From an uncultured Saprospiraceae bacterium (GTDB lineage Bacteria; Bacteroidota; Bacteroidia; Chitinophagales; Saprospiraceae): 44,811 bases of DNA. The notes below the pieces were generated by a model. That model saw only the letters and a program-made list of their open reading frames with translations, ran no database searches and was not told the origin of the DNA. The position numbers and the translations under genes were made by a program. Shown piece after piece: positions 7,256-14,202 of this stretch (the stretch's first letter is position 1; each line of letters starts with the position of its first letter). The DNA is taken from assembly GCA_937922815.1 (NCBI GenBank), contig CALAJP010000193.1, positions 1 through 44,811 of the forward strand. The letters run 5' to 3'.

Positions 7256-9276
7256 TTGCTAAAATATTATATATTATTACTTTAATTTCTTTTGTAAGTA
7301 CTATTGTCAATGCCAATGGTTTTGATAAAGAAACGTACATTAGAGAGTACTTATATTATTTCCCTGGAGAAAGCTCAGTAAAAAAAGAAGCATTACCTCA
7401 AGAATATAGAGAAAAGTATAAAAATGAAATATTAGAACAAAATTTAAAAGCCTATCAAGAACATATTTCAGATAAAAAATTAGATACCGCATTCTTGTTA
7501 GCTCAAAGAATAATACTAGAGTTAATCCCTCTGAGTAAAGATATTGAAAAACTAGAGTCATTTGCATATGATGCCCATCAAGATTTTAGTGGTCACCCTC
7601 TTGAACCAGGGGTTCTTTTATTTGTATCTAATGCTTATTCACAATTTGATATTTACGAAAAAGATTTTTTTTACACAAAATTAGCCTATCAAAAGGCAGT
7701 AGACAATAATGATTTTTCATATAGACTCCTTTCCGCAAGCTACTTAATGTACACCTATGAAGATCATGATGAAAACGAAGCCATTCAGGATATTCTAAAC
7801 CAAGAGTACCCATATTTATTGCTTCCCGCCAAAACTAAACATGAGAAGCGCAGCCAATGGGTCATTTATAGATTTAAAGCATTACAAGATTTAGGAACTC
7901 CTCGATTAAAGAAAACATTAAATAGGTTTGTTTTTAAAGATGAAACTATTAATGCTCCACTAATAAATAATGAAGTTAAGCTTTTGAAAAAGCTTAATAA
8001 AATTTACTTACAAGATGAGAACTCCATCATAAATACAATTAAAGGGATAAGTGATGTAGATAATTCTATTCTTGGAATTAGTACTCGAAATTATCTCCAA
8101 AAGGCTTATTATGTAGAATTAGTTAAAGCACCAATAGATAGGCTATCTGAGAATGAACTAAATCTATTAATAAAACTGTTGGGTGTTTTATCTAGTAGGG
8201 TGGATATATCTTCTCAGAATGAAATGATCGGGCATACTTTACCCTTGTTAAAAAAATATGGAAGCAAAAATTTATATTTAAAGTATCTCAAACTATATAA
8301 CACTGGAATAGAAAGTGTTTTCCAAAGAAAAAAGTTTCAAAAATTAGAGAATACCCAAAATAGAATATCAGCTATTCTTAAAAACGAAAACGAAAGAAAA
8401 AAAGTAGACTTAAAAAACACCCAACTAGAAGAGAGAAAACTCTTTTTAATTGCATCTTTGTTTTTTTCAATATTACTTATTTTAATATTATTTTACTTCT
8501 ACAGATACCATTCTAAAATCCAACATCATCTAAATAAACTTAACCTAAATCTCAAAAATAAAATTAATGACATCAATAATAAAAATCTATCTTTAGAGGC
8601 TTTTTCACAAAAGCTCTGTTCGATTGAGACCCCTAGTTATCAATCTATCCATAAAATTCTAAATTCACTCAAAGACAAGTCTATAAAAATTGATGATATT
8701 CAAGATGAACTTAGCCAATCTAAACAAAAAATTCAAAAATTAGAGTCTCTCACTCAAGGCTTCCTAAGGTATTCTCAATCTGCCAATAGTCAATTGGTTC
8801 GAAAATTTCAACCTTTTTCTGCCGCTATTAGGTTAGCAACTTTTAATTTAAAAAATAACAAAATAAATATAAATGTTGTCAATGAGGTGCCTAGAATGCA
8901 TTATAATATAGATGATTTCTCTTTGCTAATAGAAAATATTCTTATGAATTCTCAACAGTTTTGTCCACTCAAAGAAAAGCCTTCTATTGAAATTGACTAT
9001 AAGATAGAAGATAACCAATTAATCATTCTTTTCAAAGACAATAGTGTAGGAGTCAAAAATGGAGACATAAATAAATTAGGAACTCCTTTTTATTCTTTTG
9101 ATCAAGGAGAATGTAAAAAAGGTATTGGTCTTGGCGTTTCTACAATCAAAAATATTTTAGATAAGTACAATGCTGAATACCAACTCAAAAACAACCTCAA
9201 TGCACATGGCACAACTTGCTTCATCAAATTTCCAGAGAATATTCTTGAAAATCCACAAGAAAAAATTGCTATATAA
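7252..9276 (+). CDS. Paralogous sensor kinase-like protein lacking the H-box histidine
   Basis: This 674-residue protein has the same layout as its upstream partner: signal peptide, long helical extracytoplasmic region (DTAFLLAQRIILELIPLS here matches DEAYLFAQKVLLEDLIPN upstream), one membrane helix (about 397-421), coiled coil and HATPase domain. The segment aligning with the partner's H-box reads LCSIETPSYQSIHKIL, putting Ser457 where the phospho-accepting His should be. The ATPase domain keeps the N-box Asn566 (ENILMNS) and G2 box GIGLGV at 624-629, but the G1 box is DNSVG (596-600) instead of DxGxG. It may therefore bind ATP without autophosphorylating. The ATGA overlap with the upstream gene implies coupled translation and perhaps a heteromer. 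It is tail-to-tail with the next gene, overlapping by eight bases. Confidence 0.78.
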   Translation: MIAKILYIITLISFVSTIVNANGFDKETYIREYLYYFPGESSVKKEALPQEYREKYKNEILEQNLKAYQEHISDKKLDTAFLLAQRIILELIPLSKDIEKLESFAYDAHQDFSGHPLEPGVLLFVSNAYSQFDIYEKDFFYTKLAYQKAVDNNDFSYRLLSASYLMYTYEDHDENEAIQDILNQEYPYLLLPAKTKHEKRSQWVIYRFKALQDLGTPRLKKTLNRFVFKDETINAPLINNEVKLLKKLNKIYLQDENSIINTIKGISDVDNSILGISTRNYLQKAYYVELVKAPIDRLSENELNLLIKLLGVLSSRVDISSQNEMIGHTLPLLKKYGSKNLYLKYLKLYNTGIESVFQRKKFQKLENTQNRISAILKNENERKKVDLKNTQLEERKLFLIASLFFSILLILILFYFYRYHSKIQHHLNKLNLNLKNKINDINNKNLSLEAFSQKLCSIETPSYQSIHKILNSLKDKSIKIDDIQDELSQSKQKIQKLESLTQGFLRYSQSANSQLVRKFQPFSAAIRLATFNLKNNKININVVNEVPRMHYNIDDFSLLIENILMNSQQFCPLKEKPSIEIDYKIEDNQLIILFKDNSVGVKNGDINKLGTPFYSFDQGECKKGIGLGVSTIKNILDKYNAEYQLKNNLNAHGTTCFIKFPENILENPQEKIAI

Positions 9277-9799
9277 ATTTTAACTTTCGTAATATTTCCC
9301 AAGTCGCAATTCCTAAGCTTACAGAAATATTAAATGAATGTTTGGTGCCGAATTGAGGTATTTCAATAGCATAATCACAAGCCATTAAGACACCATCATC
9401 TACTCCCGCTACCTCATTTCCAAAAACTAGGGCAATCTTTTTTTCTCCAAACTCCACTTTTTCTAAAGAAATACTTTCTGACGTTTGTTCTAATGCACAT
9501 ATCGTATAGCCATTACTCTTTAATTCTTGACAAGCATCTATTGTATTCTCAAAAGACCTCCAATCTACAGAATCAGAGGCTCCTATTGCCGTTTTCAATA
9601 TTTCTCTATGTGGAGGCTTGGGAGTTATCCCACAAAGATATACTCGTTCTACACCCAACGCGTCGGCAGTTCGTAAAGCAGAGCCTACATTAACTCCTGA
9701 ACGGATATTATCCAGCACTAACACGACAGGGAATTTAGAAGATTCTTTATATTCCTCAATGGATTTTCGGTTTAACTCATCAAGCTTTAATTTTCGCAT
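9269..9799 (-). CDS. TrmH/SpoU family RNA methyltransferase
   Basis: This is a SAM-dependent RNA 2'-O-methyltransferase of the SPOUT superfamily, with a deep trefoil knot. All three SpoU motifs are visible: motif 1 LVLDNIRSGVNVGSALRTAD (about residues 27-46), motif 2 ALVFGNEVAGV (about 125-135), and motif 3 IEIPQFGTKHSFNISVSLGI (about 145-165). At 176 residues it consists of the catalytic domain alone, without the N-terminal substrate-binding domain found in RlmB-like members. The substrate (a tRNA or rRNA position) cannot be named from the sequence. It is transcribed against the kinase pair and its stop lies inside the end of the second kinase gene. Confidence 0.92.
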   Translation of the reverse strand: MRKLKLDELNRKSIEEYKESSKFPVVLVLDNIRSGVNVGSALRTADALGVERVYLCGITPKPPHREILKTAIGASDSVDWRSFENTIDACQELKSNGYTICALEQTSESISLEKVEFGEKKIALVFGNEVAGVDDGVLMACDYAIEIPQFGTKHSFNISVSLGIATWEILRKLKFI

Positions 9800-10013
9800 T
9801 TAGATAATTTTTGTGATCAAAGAAACTACTGAAACATGAATGTACAGAATTGAAATAGTACGTTAAATCTACATCAATTTAGAAAATACAATAAATTTAT
9901 TTTTGCAAAATACCTTTATATTAACAAATCAAAATATTTCTATTTTCCGAGGTACAAATCTACAAACAAAAAGGAGCTAAATTTCAAAATAAATGTAAAC
10001 ACTGGTTTTAGGT

Positions 10014-10721
10014 TTATTTACCTACAAACGTCTGGTGAAAACTACATTGAATTTGGTTTTTGGTCCAGTTATCGGTACTTTGTTGCATGATACCCAACTG
10101 TACTTTCATTCCTTTTTTTATAAGGTAGCCTAATGCTGCATAAAACCTATTTCTATCAAATATTTCTACCAAACGATTATCTCCAATTGTACGCTCTCCG
10201 TTGATAAATAATTCATTATAAAACGCTAAATAAAATGTTTTGTCTATCAACTCAGCATTATTCAAAGGGATATTAAGAAATAAATTATACCTATATCGAG
10301 TTCTAAAATCTTGGTTTTCTACAAAACGTTGTTCGTACCGAAACCGATGAGTAGTAAAGATTCTTTTAGCCAATTTAACAGGAAAGATAAGTTCTTGATA
10401 AATTCTGCTTTCTGAAGTAGTAGATTTATCCTCGCCAAAAGCTCCTGTCGTTATATTTCCATAACCCAACGTTATTTTTAGTGGTGTTTCCTTAGGCTTA
10501 TAAGTAATACCCCCACGCAATAGCAATTGTTCTAAGTCGCTGCCTGCGTCCCAGTTTCTTAACTGAATATCGCCTTGGAAACCCCACGATGAATCTTTGA
10601 AGGTATGGTCTATGAAGTACATATACCATGCTCCAGTTTTGGATTCGTCTATTTGCGAAAAAACGCTAATTGTCGATAGCAAAAAGAAAGAGAATAAGAA
10701 AAATAATTTACCAAGTTTCAT
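10014..10721 (-). CDS. DUF2490 domain-containing outer membrane beta-barrel protein
   Basis: This exported protein has 235 residues. The signal peptide KLGKLFFLFSFFLLSTISVFSQ is followed by alternating amphipathic strands rich in aromatic residues, with the DUF2490 features TGAWYMYF near the mature start, RYEQRF in the middle (about residue 125) and RNRFYAALGYLI near the end. DUF2490 proteins are predicted outer membrane beta-barrels of unknown function, widespread in Bacteroidota. The final strand ends HQTFVGK. It stands alone between a convergently spaced methyltransferase gene and a tRNA cluster. Its function cannot be taken further from the sequence. Confidence 0.85.
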   Translation of the reverse strand: MKLGKLFFLFSFFLLSTISVFSQIDESKTGAWYMYFIDHTFKDSSWGFQGDIQLRNWDAGSDLEQLLLRGGITYKPKETPLKITLGYGNITTGAFGEDKSTTSESRIYQELIFPVKLAKRIFTTHRFRYEQRFVENQDFRTRYRYNLFLNIPLNNAELIDKTFYLAFYNELFINGERTIGDNRLVEIFDRNRFYAALGYLIKKGMKVQLGIMQQSTDNWTKNQIQCSFHQTFVGK

Positions 10722-10811
10722 TTAAAGTGCTTTATTTTAATTAGTTATAAAATTGTTAATATAAACACCTAAATAAAATGATTGTTTAGAGATGGGTAAA
10801 AATGAACATAA

Positions 10812-10850
10812 AAAAAACGGTAAACATTAATTAAAATGCTACCGTTTTTT
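10812..10850 (-). terminator. Rho-independent terminator of the Gly/Leu tRNA cluster
   Basis: Arms 10812-10822 and 10840-10850 are an 11-bp perfect inverted repeat (AAAAAACGGTA with its complement). It lies four bases beyond the 3' end of tRNA-Leu on the minus strand, and the arm itself supplies the U run. Confidence 0.8.
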
Positions 10851-10853
10851 AAG

Positions 10854-10938
10854 TACCTCGGGCGGGACTTGAACCCGCACGACCGCAAAGGTCACAGGAT
10901 TTTAAGTCCTGCGTGTCTACCAGTTCCACCACCAAGGC
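10854..10938 (-). tRNA. tRNA-Leu (UAA anticodon)
   Basis: On the minus strand this is an 85-base class II tRNA beginning GCCTTGGTGGTGGAACTGG. The anticodon stem CAGGA/TCCTG encloses loop CTTAAAA with anticodon TAA. A long variable arm (GACCTTTGCGGTC) and the T-loop GGTTCAAGTCC follow. The CCA end is not encoded. It lies 32 bases downstream of tRNA-Gly and both appear to be transcribed from the promoter at 11090-11122. Confidence 0.95.
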
Positions 10939-10970
10939 AAACTTCTCAATTGAAAATGAGAATAAGACAG

Positions 10971-11043
10971 AGCAGAAGACGAGATTCGAACTCGCGACCC
11001 CAACCTTGGCAAGGTTGTGCTCTACCAGCTGAGCTACTTCTGC
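10971..11043 (-). tRNA. tRNA-Gly (GCC anticodon)
   Basis: On the minus strand GCAGAAGTAGCTCAGCTGGT opens the tRNA. The acceptor stem GCAGAAG pairs perfectly with CTTCTGC, the anticodon loop TTGCCAA carries GCC, and the T arm contains GTTCGAATC. It has 73 bases with no encoded CCA. It is the first gene of a two-tRNA transcript with tRNA-Leu. Confidence 0.96.
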
Positions 11044-11089
11044 AAATTTTAATTTCAATTTTGATTGCTTTAACTTTCTAAAAGCGATG

Positions 11090-11122
11090 CAAATATACGC
11101 ACACCACTTTTACTTATCCAAA
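11090..11122 (-). promoter_or_regulatory. Bacteroidota promoter for the Gly/Leu tRNA cluster
   Basis: On the minus strand TTTG (11119-11122) is followed after 21 bases by TATATTTG (11090-11097). This is a full match to the Bacteroidota -33/-7 architecture and lies 46 bases upstream of tRNA-Gly. Confidence 0.8.
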
Positions 11123-11317
11123 CATTTTTCAAAAAAAAATTAAAAAAAATTAAAAAAACATTTCAAGTCCCCTTAAATAAGCAACTTTGGAAAAAGTAAA
11201 AATTTTAAATTTTATTTAAAACAAATATCCCCATCCTTTACGTTAAACATTATAATGAATTTGTAATGCAAAATCGAGATGCCTATTCGTTGGTATATCG
11301 ATTGATATTATAATGAA

Positions 11318-11482
11318 GATATTATTACGAATTATGATTCGTATGAGAGAAAAAACAAGTATTTTTATTTCAACCCGAGGAAAGCACTAAATCTAACCCC
11401 CACAGGTACCAAGATGAGTAATTAACCAAGAGTGAAGTAAAAAGAATATTTTAATCCATATGAATTCATTCGTAATAAGGTC
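11318..11482 (+). repeat. MITE-like interspersed repeat, copy B
   Basis: This is the second copy of the element, in plus orientation relative to the GAGATTATTACGAAT end. Here the ends read GATATTATTACGAAT and GTAATAAGGTC. The terminal repeats extend inwards: ATTCGTATGAGA at the left corresponds to the complement of ATCCATATGAAT at the right. The right flank is TA, while the left flank is AA, a probable point change. The interior keeps ATTTTTATTTCAA, a degenerate central hairpin region and GAGTGAAGTAAAAAGAA. It occupies most of the 485-base gap between tRNA-Gly and the FKBP gene. The remainder of that gap is A/T-rich, with the tRNA promoter and nothing else recognised. Confidence 0.78.
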
Positions 11483-11528
11483 TAATATATTAAGTTTTTT
11501 ATCTCATTAATTATAATTAACAAAAATT

Positions 11529-12185
11529 ATGAAAAGTAGTTTTTTATACGTTCTTTTGTTCTTCATTTCGATGAATGTTTATTCACAAAATTTAAGTACA
11601 AAAATGGATACAGTTAGCTACAGCGTAGGAGTATTAGTCGGAAAAAACTTGCAACAACAAGGAATGGACGATTTGAATTTAGAAGAATTTGCAGCAGCAG
11701 TTTCAGATGTTTTTAATTCTCAAACTAAAATAGATGACGATAAGGCTCAGGCTCTTTTCCAAGGTTATATGAAAGAGAAATCAGCTCAACAATTCTCTGC
11801 TATTAAATCAGAAGGTGAAAATTTCTTAGCTAAGAATGCAGAACGTCCAGAAGTTAAAACCACTGAATCAGGATTACAATACGAAGTAATTACTCCTGGT
11901 ACAGGTGCACAACCAAGTGCTACAAGTAATGTTACTGTTCATTATCATGGTTCATTGATTGACGGAAAAGTATTTGACAGTTCTGTTAACCGTGGTCAAC
12001 CTGCTTCATTTCCTGTTAATGGTGTAATCCAAGGATGGCAAGAAGCTTTACCTATGATGAAAACAGGTGCTAAATGGAAATTATATATTCCTTATAACTT
12101 AGCATACGGAGAAAGAGGTGCTGGTAATGATATTCAACCTTATTCTGCACTTATTTTTGATGTTGAATTGTTAGAGATTAACTAA
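11529..12185 (+). CDS. FKBP-type peptidyl-prolyl cis-trans isomerase, exported
   Basis: This is a periplasmic or outer-membrane-facing proline isomerase and chaperone of the FkpA/FklB/Mip type. Residues 1-19 form a signal peptide ending in NVYSQ. Residues 25-100 are the helical FKBP N-terminal dimerisation domain (DTVSYSVGVLVGKNLQQQGM, then FQGYMKEK). Residues 112-217 are the FKBP catalytic domain, with VTVHYHGSLIDGKVFDSS, the ligand-pocket stretch NGVIQGWQEALPMMKTGAKW, and IPYNLAYGERGAG. The final strand ALIFDVELLEI is complete. It is monocistronic, closed by the hairpin at 12247-12288. Confidence 0.94.
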   Translation: MKSSFLYVLLFFISMNVYSQNLSTKMDTVSYSVGVLVGKNLQQQGMDDLNLEEFAAAVSDVFNSQTKIDDDKAQALFQGYMKEKSAQQFSAIKSEGENFLAKNAERPEVKTTESGLQYEVITPGTGAQPSATSNVTVHYHGSLIDGKVFDSSVNRGQPASFPVNGVIQGWQEALPMMKTGAKWKLYIPYNLAYGERGAGNDIQPYSALIFDVELLEIN

Positions 12186-12246
12186 TTTTCGAAAATAATC
12201 AGTATTTTGCAAACTCCTTTTACATTAAAGGTACTTTGCTGACTTC

Positions 12247-12288
12247 AAATAAATCGGTTTGAATTTCAAGTTTCAAACCGATTTATTT
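12247..12288 (+). terminator. Rho-independent terminator after FKBP gene
   Basis: Arms 12247-12263 and 12272-12288 form a 17-bp inverted repeat (core AAATCGGTTTGAA with its complement) around an eight-base loop, with Ts at the 3' end. It starts 61 bases after the FKBP stop. Confidence 0.82.
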
Positions 12289-12315
12289 CATTTTATGGAT
12301 GTCTAAAATACAAAG

Positions 12316-12813
12316 ATGTACTTAAAAAAATACGAAATACGTTGGAATGATGTTGATGCTAATGGCCATTTGGGCAATTCGGCTTATATGAATTATTGTT
12401 CAAATACGAGAGTTCGTTTCTTGGAAGAAAATGGTTTTGGATTCTATGAATTAAACAAAAAAGGGATTAGCCCTGTGTTGTTGAACGAACAATTTTCGTA
12501 TTTCAAAGAATTTTTACCCCACGAAAAAGTTTATATCTCTTTTGCATTAAATAAAGTTACTCCTGATGGTACTTTTTATGAGTTTCAACACGGTATTTTT
12601 AAAGAAAATGGTGTAGAGGCTGCACGAGCAAAAATTACAGGTTGTTGGTTAGATTTAAATAGTAGAAAAATAGTAGCTCCACCTCCCAAGTTGTTTGATG
12701 TTGTTGATAAAATGCCAAAAACAGAGGCTTATAAGATTTGTAAAAAATCCGAGATTTTAAACCTTATTCGTCCAAGAAAAATAGATATTTCAGACTATCA
12801 CATTGCAACCTAA
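12316..12813 (+). CDS. Acyl-CoA thioesterase, hotdog fold (4HBT family)
   Basis: This is a predicted cytosolic thioesterase that hydrolyses acyl-CoA or acyl-ACP thioesters. The N-terminus KKYEIRWNDVDANGHLGNSAYMNY has the 4HBT/FadM signature: a catalytic Asp in WNDVDANGH near residue 16, followed by N.AY. The rest forms a helix (RVRFLEENGF) and the beta sheet of the hotdog fold. At 165 residues it is slightly longer than the minimal family, with a C-terminal extension after GCWLDLNSRKIVAPP. The substrate cannot be specified. The gene is convergent with a BatD-like fragment only three bases away. Confidence 0.88.
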   Translation: MYLKKYEIRWNDVDANGHLGNSAYMNYCSNTRVRFLEENGFGFYELNKKGISPVLLNEQFSYFKEFLPHEKVYISFALNKVTPDGTFYEFQHGIFKENGVEAARAKITGCWLDLNSRKIVAPPPKLFDVVDKMPKTEAYKICKKSEILNLIRPRKIDISDYHIAT

Positions 12814-12816
12814 TAA

Positions 12817-13347
12817 CTATAAGTGGGTAATCTTACGTTTGTGCTTTTTCTTAATTTCTCTCTGAGGATTTTGTTGATTGAAAAAATCACCAAAAAACGA
12901 ATTCATATCTCTTAAAGACTCTAACTGCTCTTCGTTTTGATTGTATTCATCATCAATCGTAGTACCTTCTTCAACAACTATTGTGAAAGGGTCTGTAATA
13001 TATTCTTCATTTTCGAAAACAATAAACAAGCTCGGTACATTAATATTCATCGCTTCCGTAGCCAACAATTGATATCTTAATGATTTAGTCGAAGATTTTT
13101 CGCCATTAATGAAGGACATCGAAGTAGATTGCATGGGTCCAGCAACGACCTTTAGTCCTTTTAGTGAAGGCATTTCAGGAAAATCTACTTCCTCCGCATT
13201 TTCGATTATAATACTAAACTCAAAAGGCTTGTATGTTTTCACCAATTTAGGTGCTTTAGCTTTGATACTTACCTCTTGTGCAACAACAACCGTAGGTAAA
13301 ATACTACAGATATATAAAATAAAAACCCCAAAGTATCTCATTCTCAA
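12817..13347 (-). CDS. batD: BatD-like N-terminal domain protein (probably truncated)
   Basis: This 176-residue exported protein has a signal peptide (about 1-23, ending VVVAQ). One beta-sandwich domain follows, matching the first domain of BatD: PFEFSIIIENAEEVDFPEMP, then GLKVVAGPMQSTSMSFINGE, closing with TDPFTIVVEEG. The GPxQSTSxxxxNG element is highly characteristic. Full BatD proteins have about 550-600 residues with further domains and a C-terminal membrane helix. Here the frame ends shortly after MNSFFGDFFNQQNP, in a basic tail KKKHKRKITHL. No batA, batB, batC or batE lies nearby. It could be a pseudogene remnant or a genuine single-domain derivative. The start lies 19 bases from repeat copy C. 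Confidence 0.7.
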   Translation of the reverse strand: MRMRYFGVFILYICSILPTVVVAQEVSIKAKAPKLVKTYKPFEFSIIIENAEEVDFPEMPSLKGLKVVAGPMQSTSMSFINGEKSSTKSLRYQLLATEAMNINVPSLFIVFENEEYITDPFTIVVEEGTTIDDEYNQNEEQLESLRDMNSFFGDFFNQQNPQREIKKKHKRKITHL

Positions 13348-13365
13348 TTTTTATAAAAGTTATTA

Positions 13366-13528
13366 GAGGTTATTACGAATTGGATTATATGCGAGAAAAA
13401 AACATGAATTTTTATTTCAATCAAAGAAAGTACTGAATTTAATACCCATAGGTATTAAGATGAGTACTTGACAAAGAGTGAGGTAAAAAAACATTTCTAA
13501 TCCATACAAATTCATTTATAATAATCTC
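13366..13528 (+). repeat. MITE-like interspersed repeat, copy C
   Basis: This is the third copy, in the same orientation as copy B. It begins GAGGTTATTACGAATTGG and ends TTTATAATAATCTC, with TA on both sides (13364-13365 and 13529-13530). Its interior has the best central palindrome of the three (AATACCCATAGGTATT) and the shared TACTTGACAAAGAGTGAGGT. The right TA directly abuts the stop codon of the HAD gene (13531-13533), and the left end is 19 bases from the start of the truncated BatD-like gene. It fills the whole gap between them. Confidence 0.8.
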
Positions 13529-13530
13529 TA

Positions 13531-14181
13531 TCAGTGTTTAATTAATTCTTCGATAGTTAATTGTTCGTAATTGGGAATGAATTTAATAATATTTTCAATG
13601 TTTTCAAAATCGCTTTCTTTGTGTGTTGTCAAAATCACAACAGTTTTAGCACCTGCATTGGCGGCAGCTTTAGCACCTGTTGGAGAATCTTCAAAAACAA
13701 TACATTCCGAAGGATCAATATCTATTAATTTAGCTGCCTTGAGAAAAACTTCAGGGTGTGGCTTACCGTTTTCTACATCTCCGGCATGGACAACACCTTT
13801 AAAATAAGGAGCAATGTCTATTTCTGAAAAAACAAAATCCACGTTTCCTTTCGGAGCCGCAGTACCTATTGCCATAGGGATATTTTTAGCTTTAGCAGCA
13901 TCCAAAAAAGTCTGTAGCCCAGCCAATAATTCAACTTTTCCTTTGAAAACAGTTCTATATTTTTCCTCTTTCTGAAACGCTAGTTCTTTTCGTTCCTCAT
14001 CAGAGTATTTATCTCCGAATAAATTTTTTAGTATTTCTTGATTCACTCCATGAATTTTCTCCATCACTTCTTCCAACGTCATTTCTAAACCCAAATCTGA
14101 CAAATGTTGTTGCCAAGCAGTGTGATGTACCATCATATTGTCAATCATAGTACCATCCATATCGAATAAAAAAGCCTTCAT
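13531..14181 (-). CDS. HAD superfamily phosphatase, beta-phosphoglucomutase-like
   Basis: This is a predicted cytosolic sugar-phosphate phosphatase or phosphomutase of the HAD family. Motif I is FDMDGTMID at residues 6-14, with nucleophile Asp7 and acid/base Asp9. A helical cap of the beta-PGM class spans about 15-85 (HHTAWQQHLSDLGLEMT). Motif II is GTAAP near 105, motif III lysine is in ENGKPHPEVF near 140, and motif IV is CIVFEDSPTGAKAA near 165. At 216 residues the protein is complete. The exact substrate cannot be deduced. It is 21 bases downstream of metH on the same strand and may be read through from it. Confidence 0.9.
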   Translation of the reverse strand: MKAFLFDMDGTMIDNMMVHHTAWQQHLSDLGLEMTLEEVMEKIHGVNQEILKNLFGDKYSDEERKELAFQKEEKYRTVFKGKVELLAGLQTFLDAAKAKNIPMAIGTAAPKGNVDFVFSEIDIAPYFKGVVHAGDVENGKPHPEVFLKAAKLIDIDPSECIVFEDSPTGAKAAANAGAKTVVILTTHKESDFENIENIIKFIPNYEQLTIEELIKH

Positions 14182-14202
14182 TTTTCAATTTTTTAATCAA
14201 AG

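Noticed and set aside
9898-9905. TATTTTTG on the plus strand, promoter-like
   Set aside because: No plus-strand gene lies downstream before the tRNA cluster; the motif is common by chance at this base composition.
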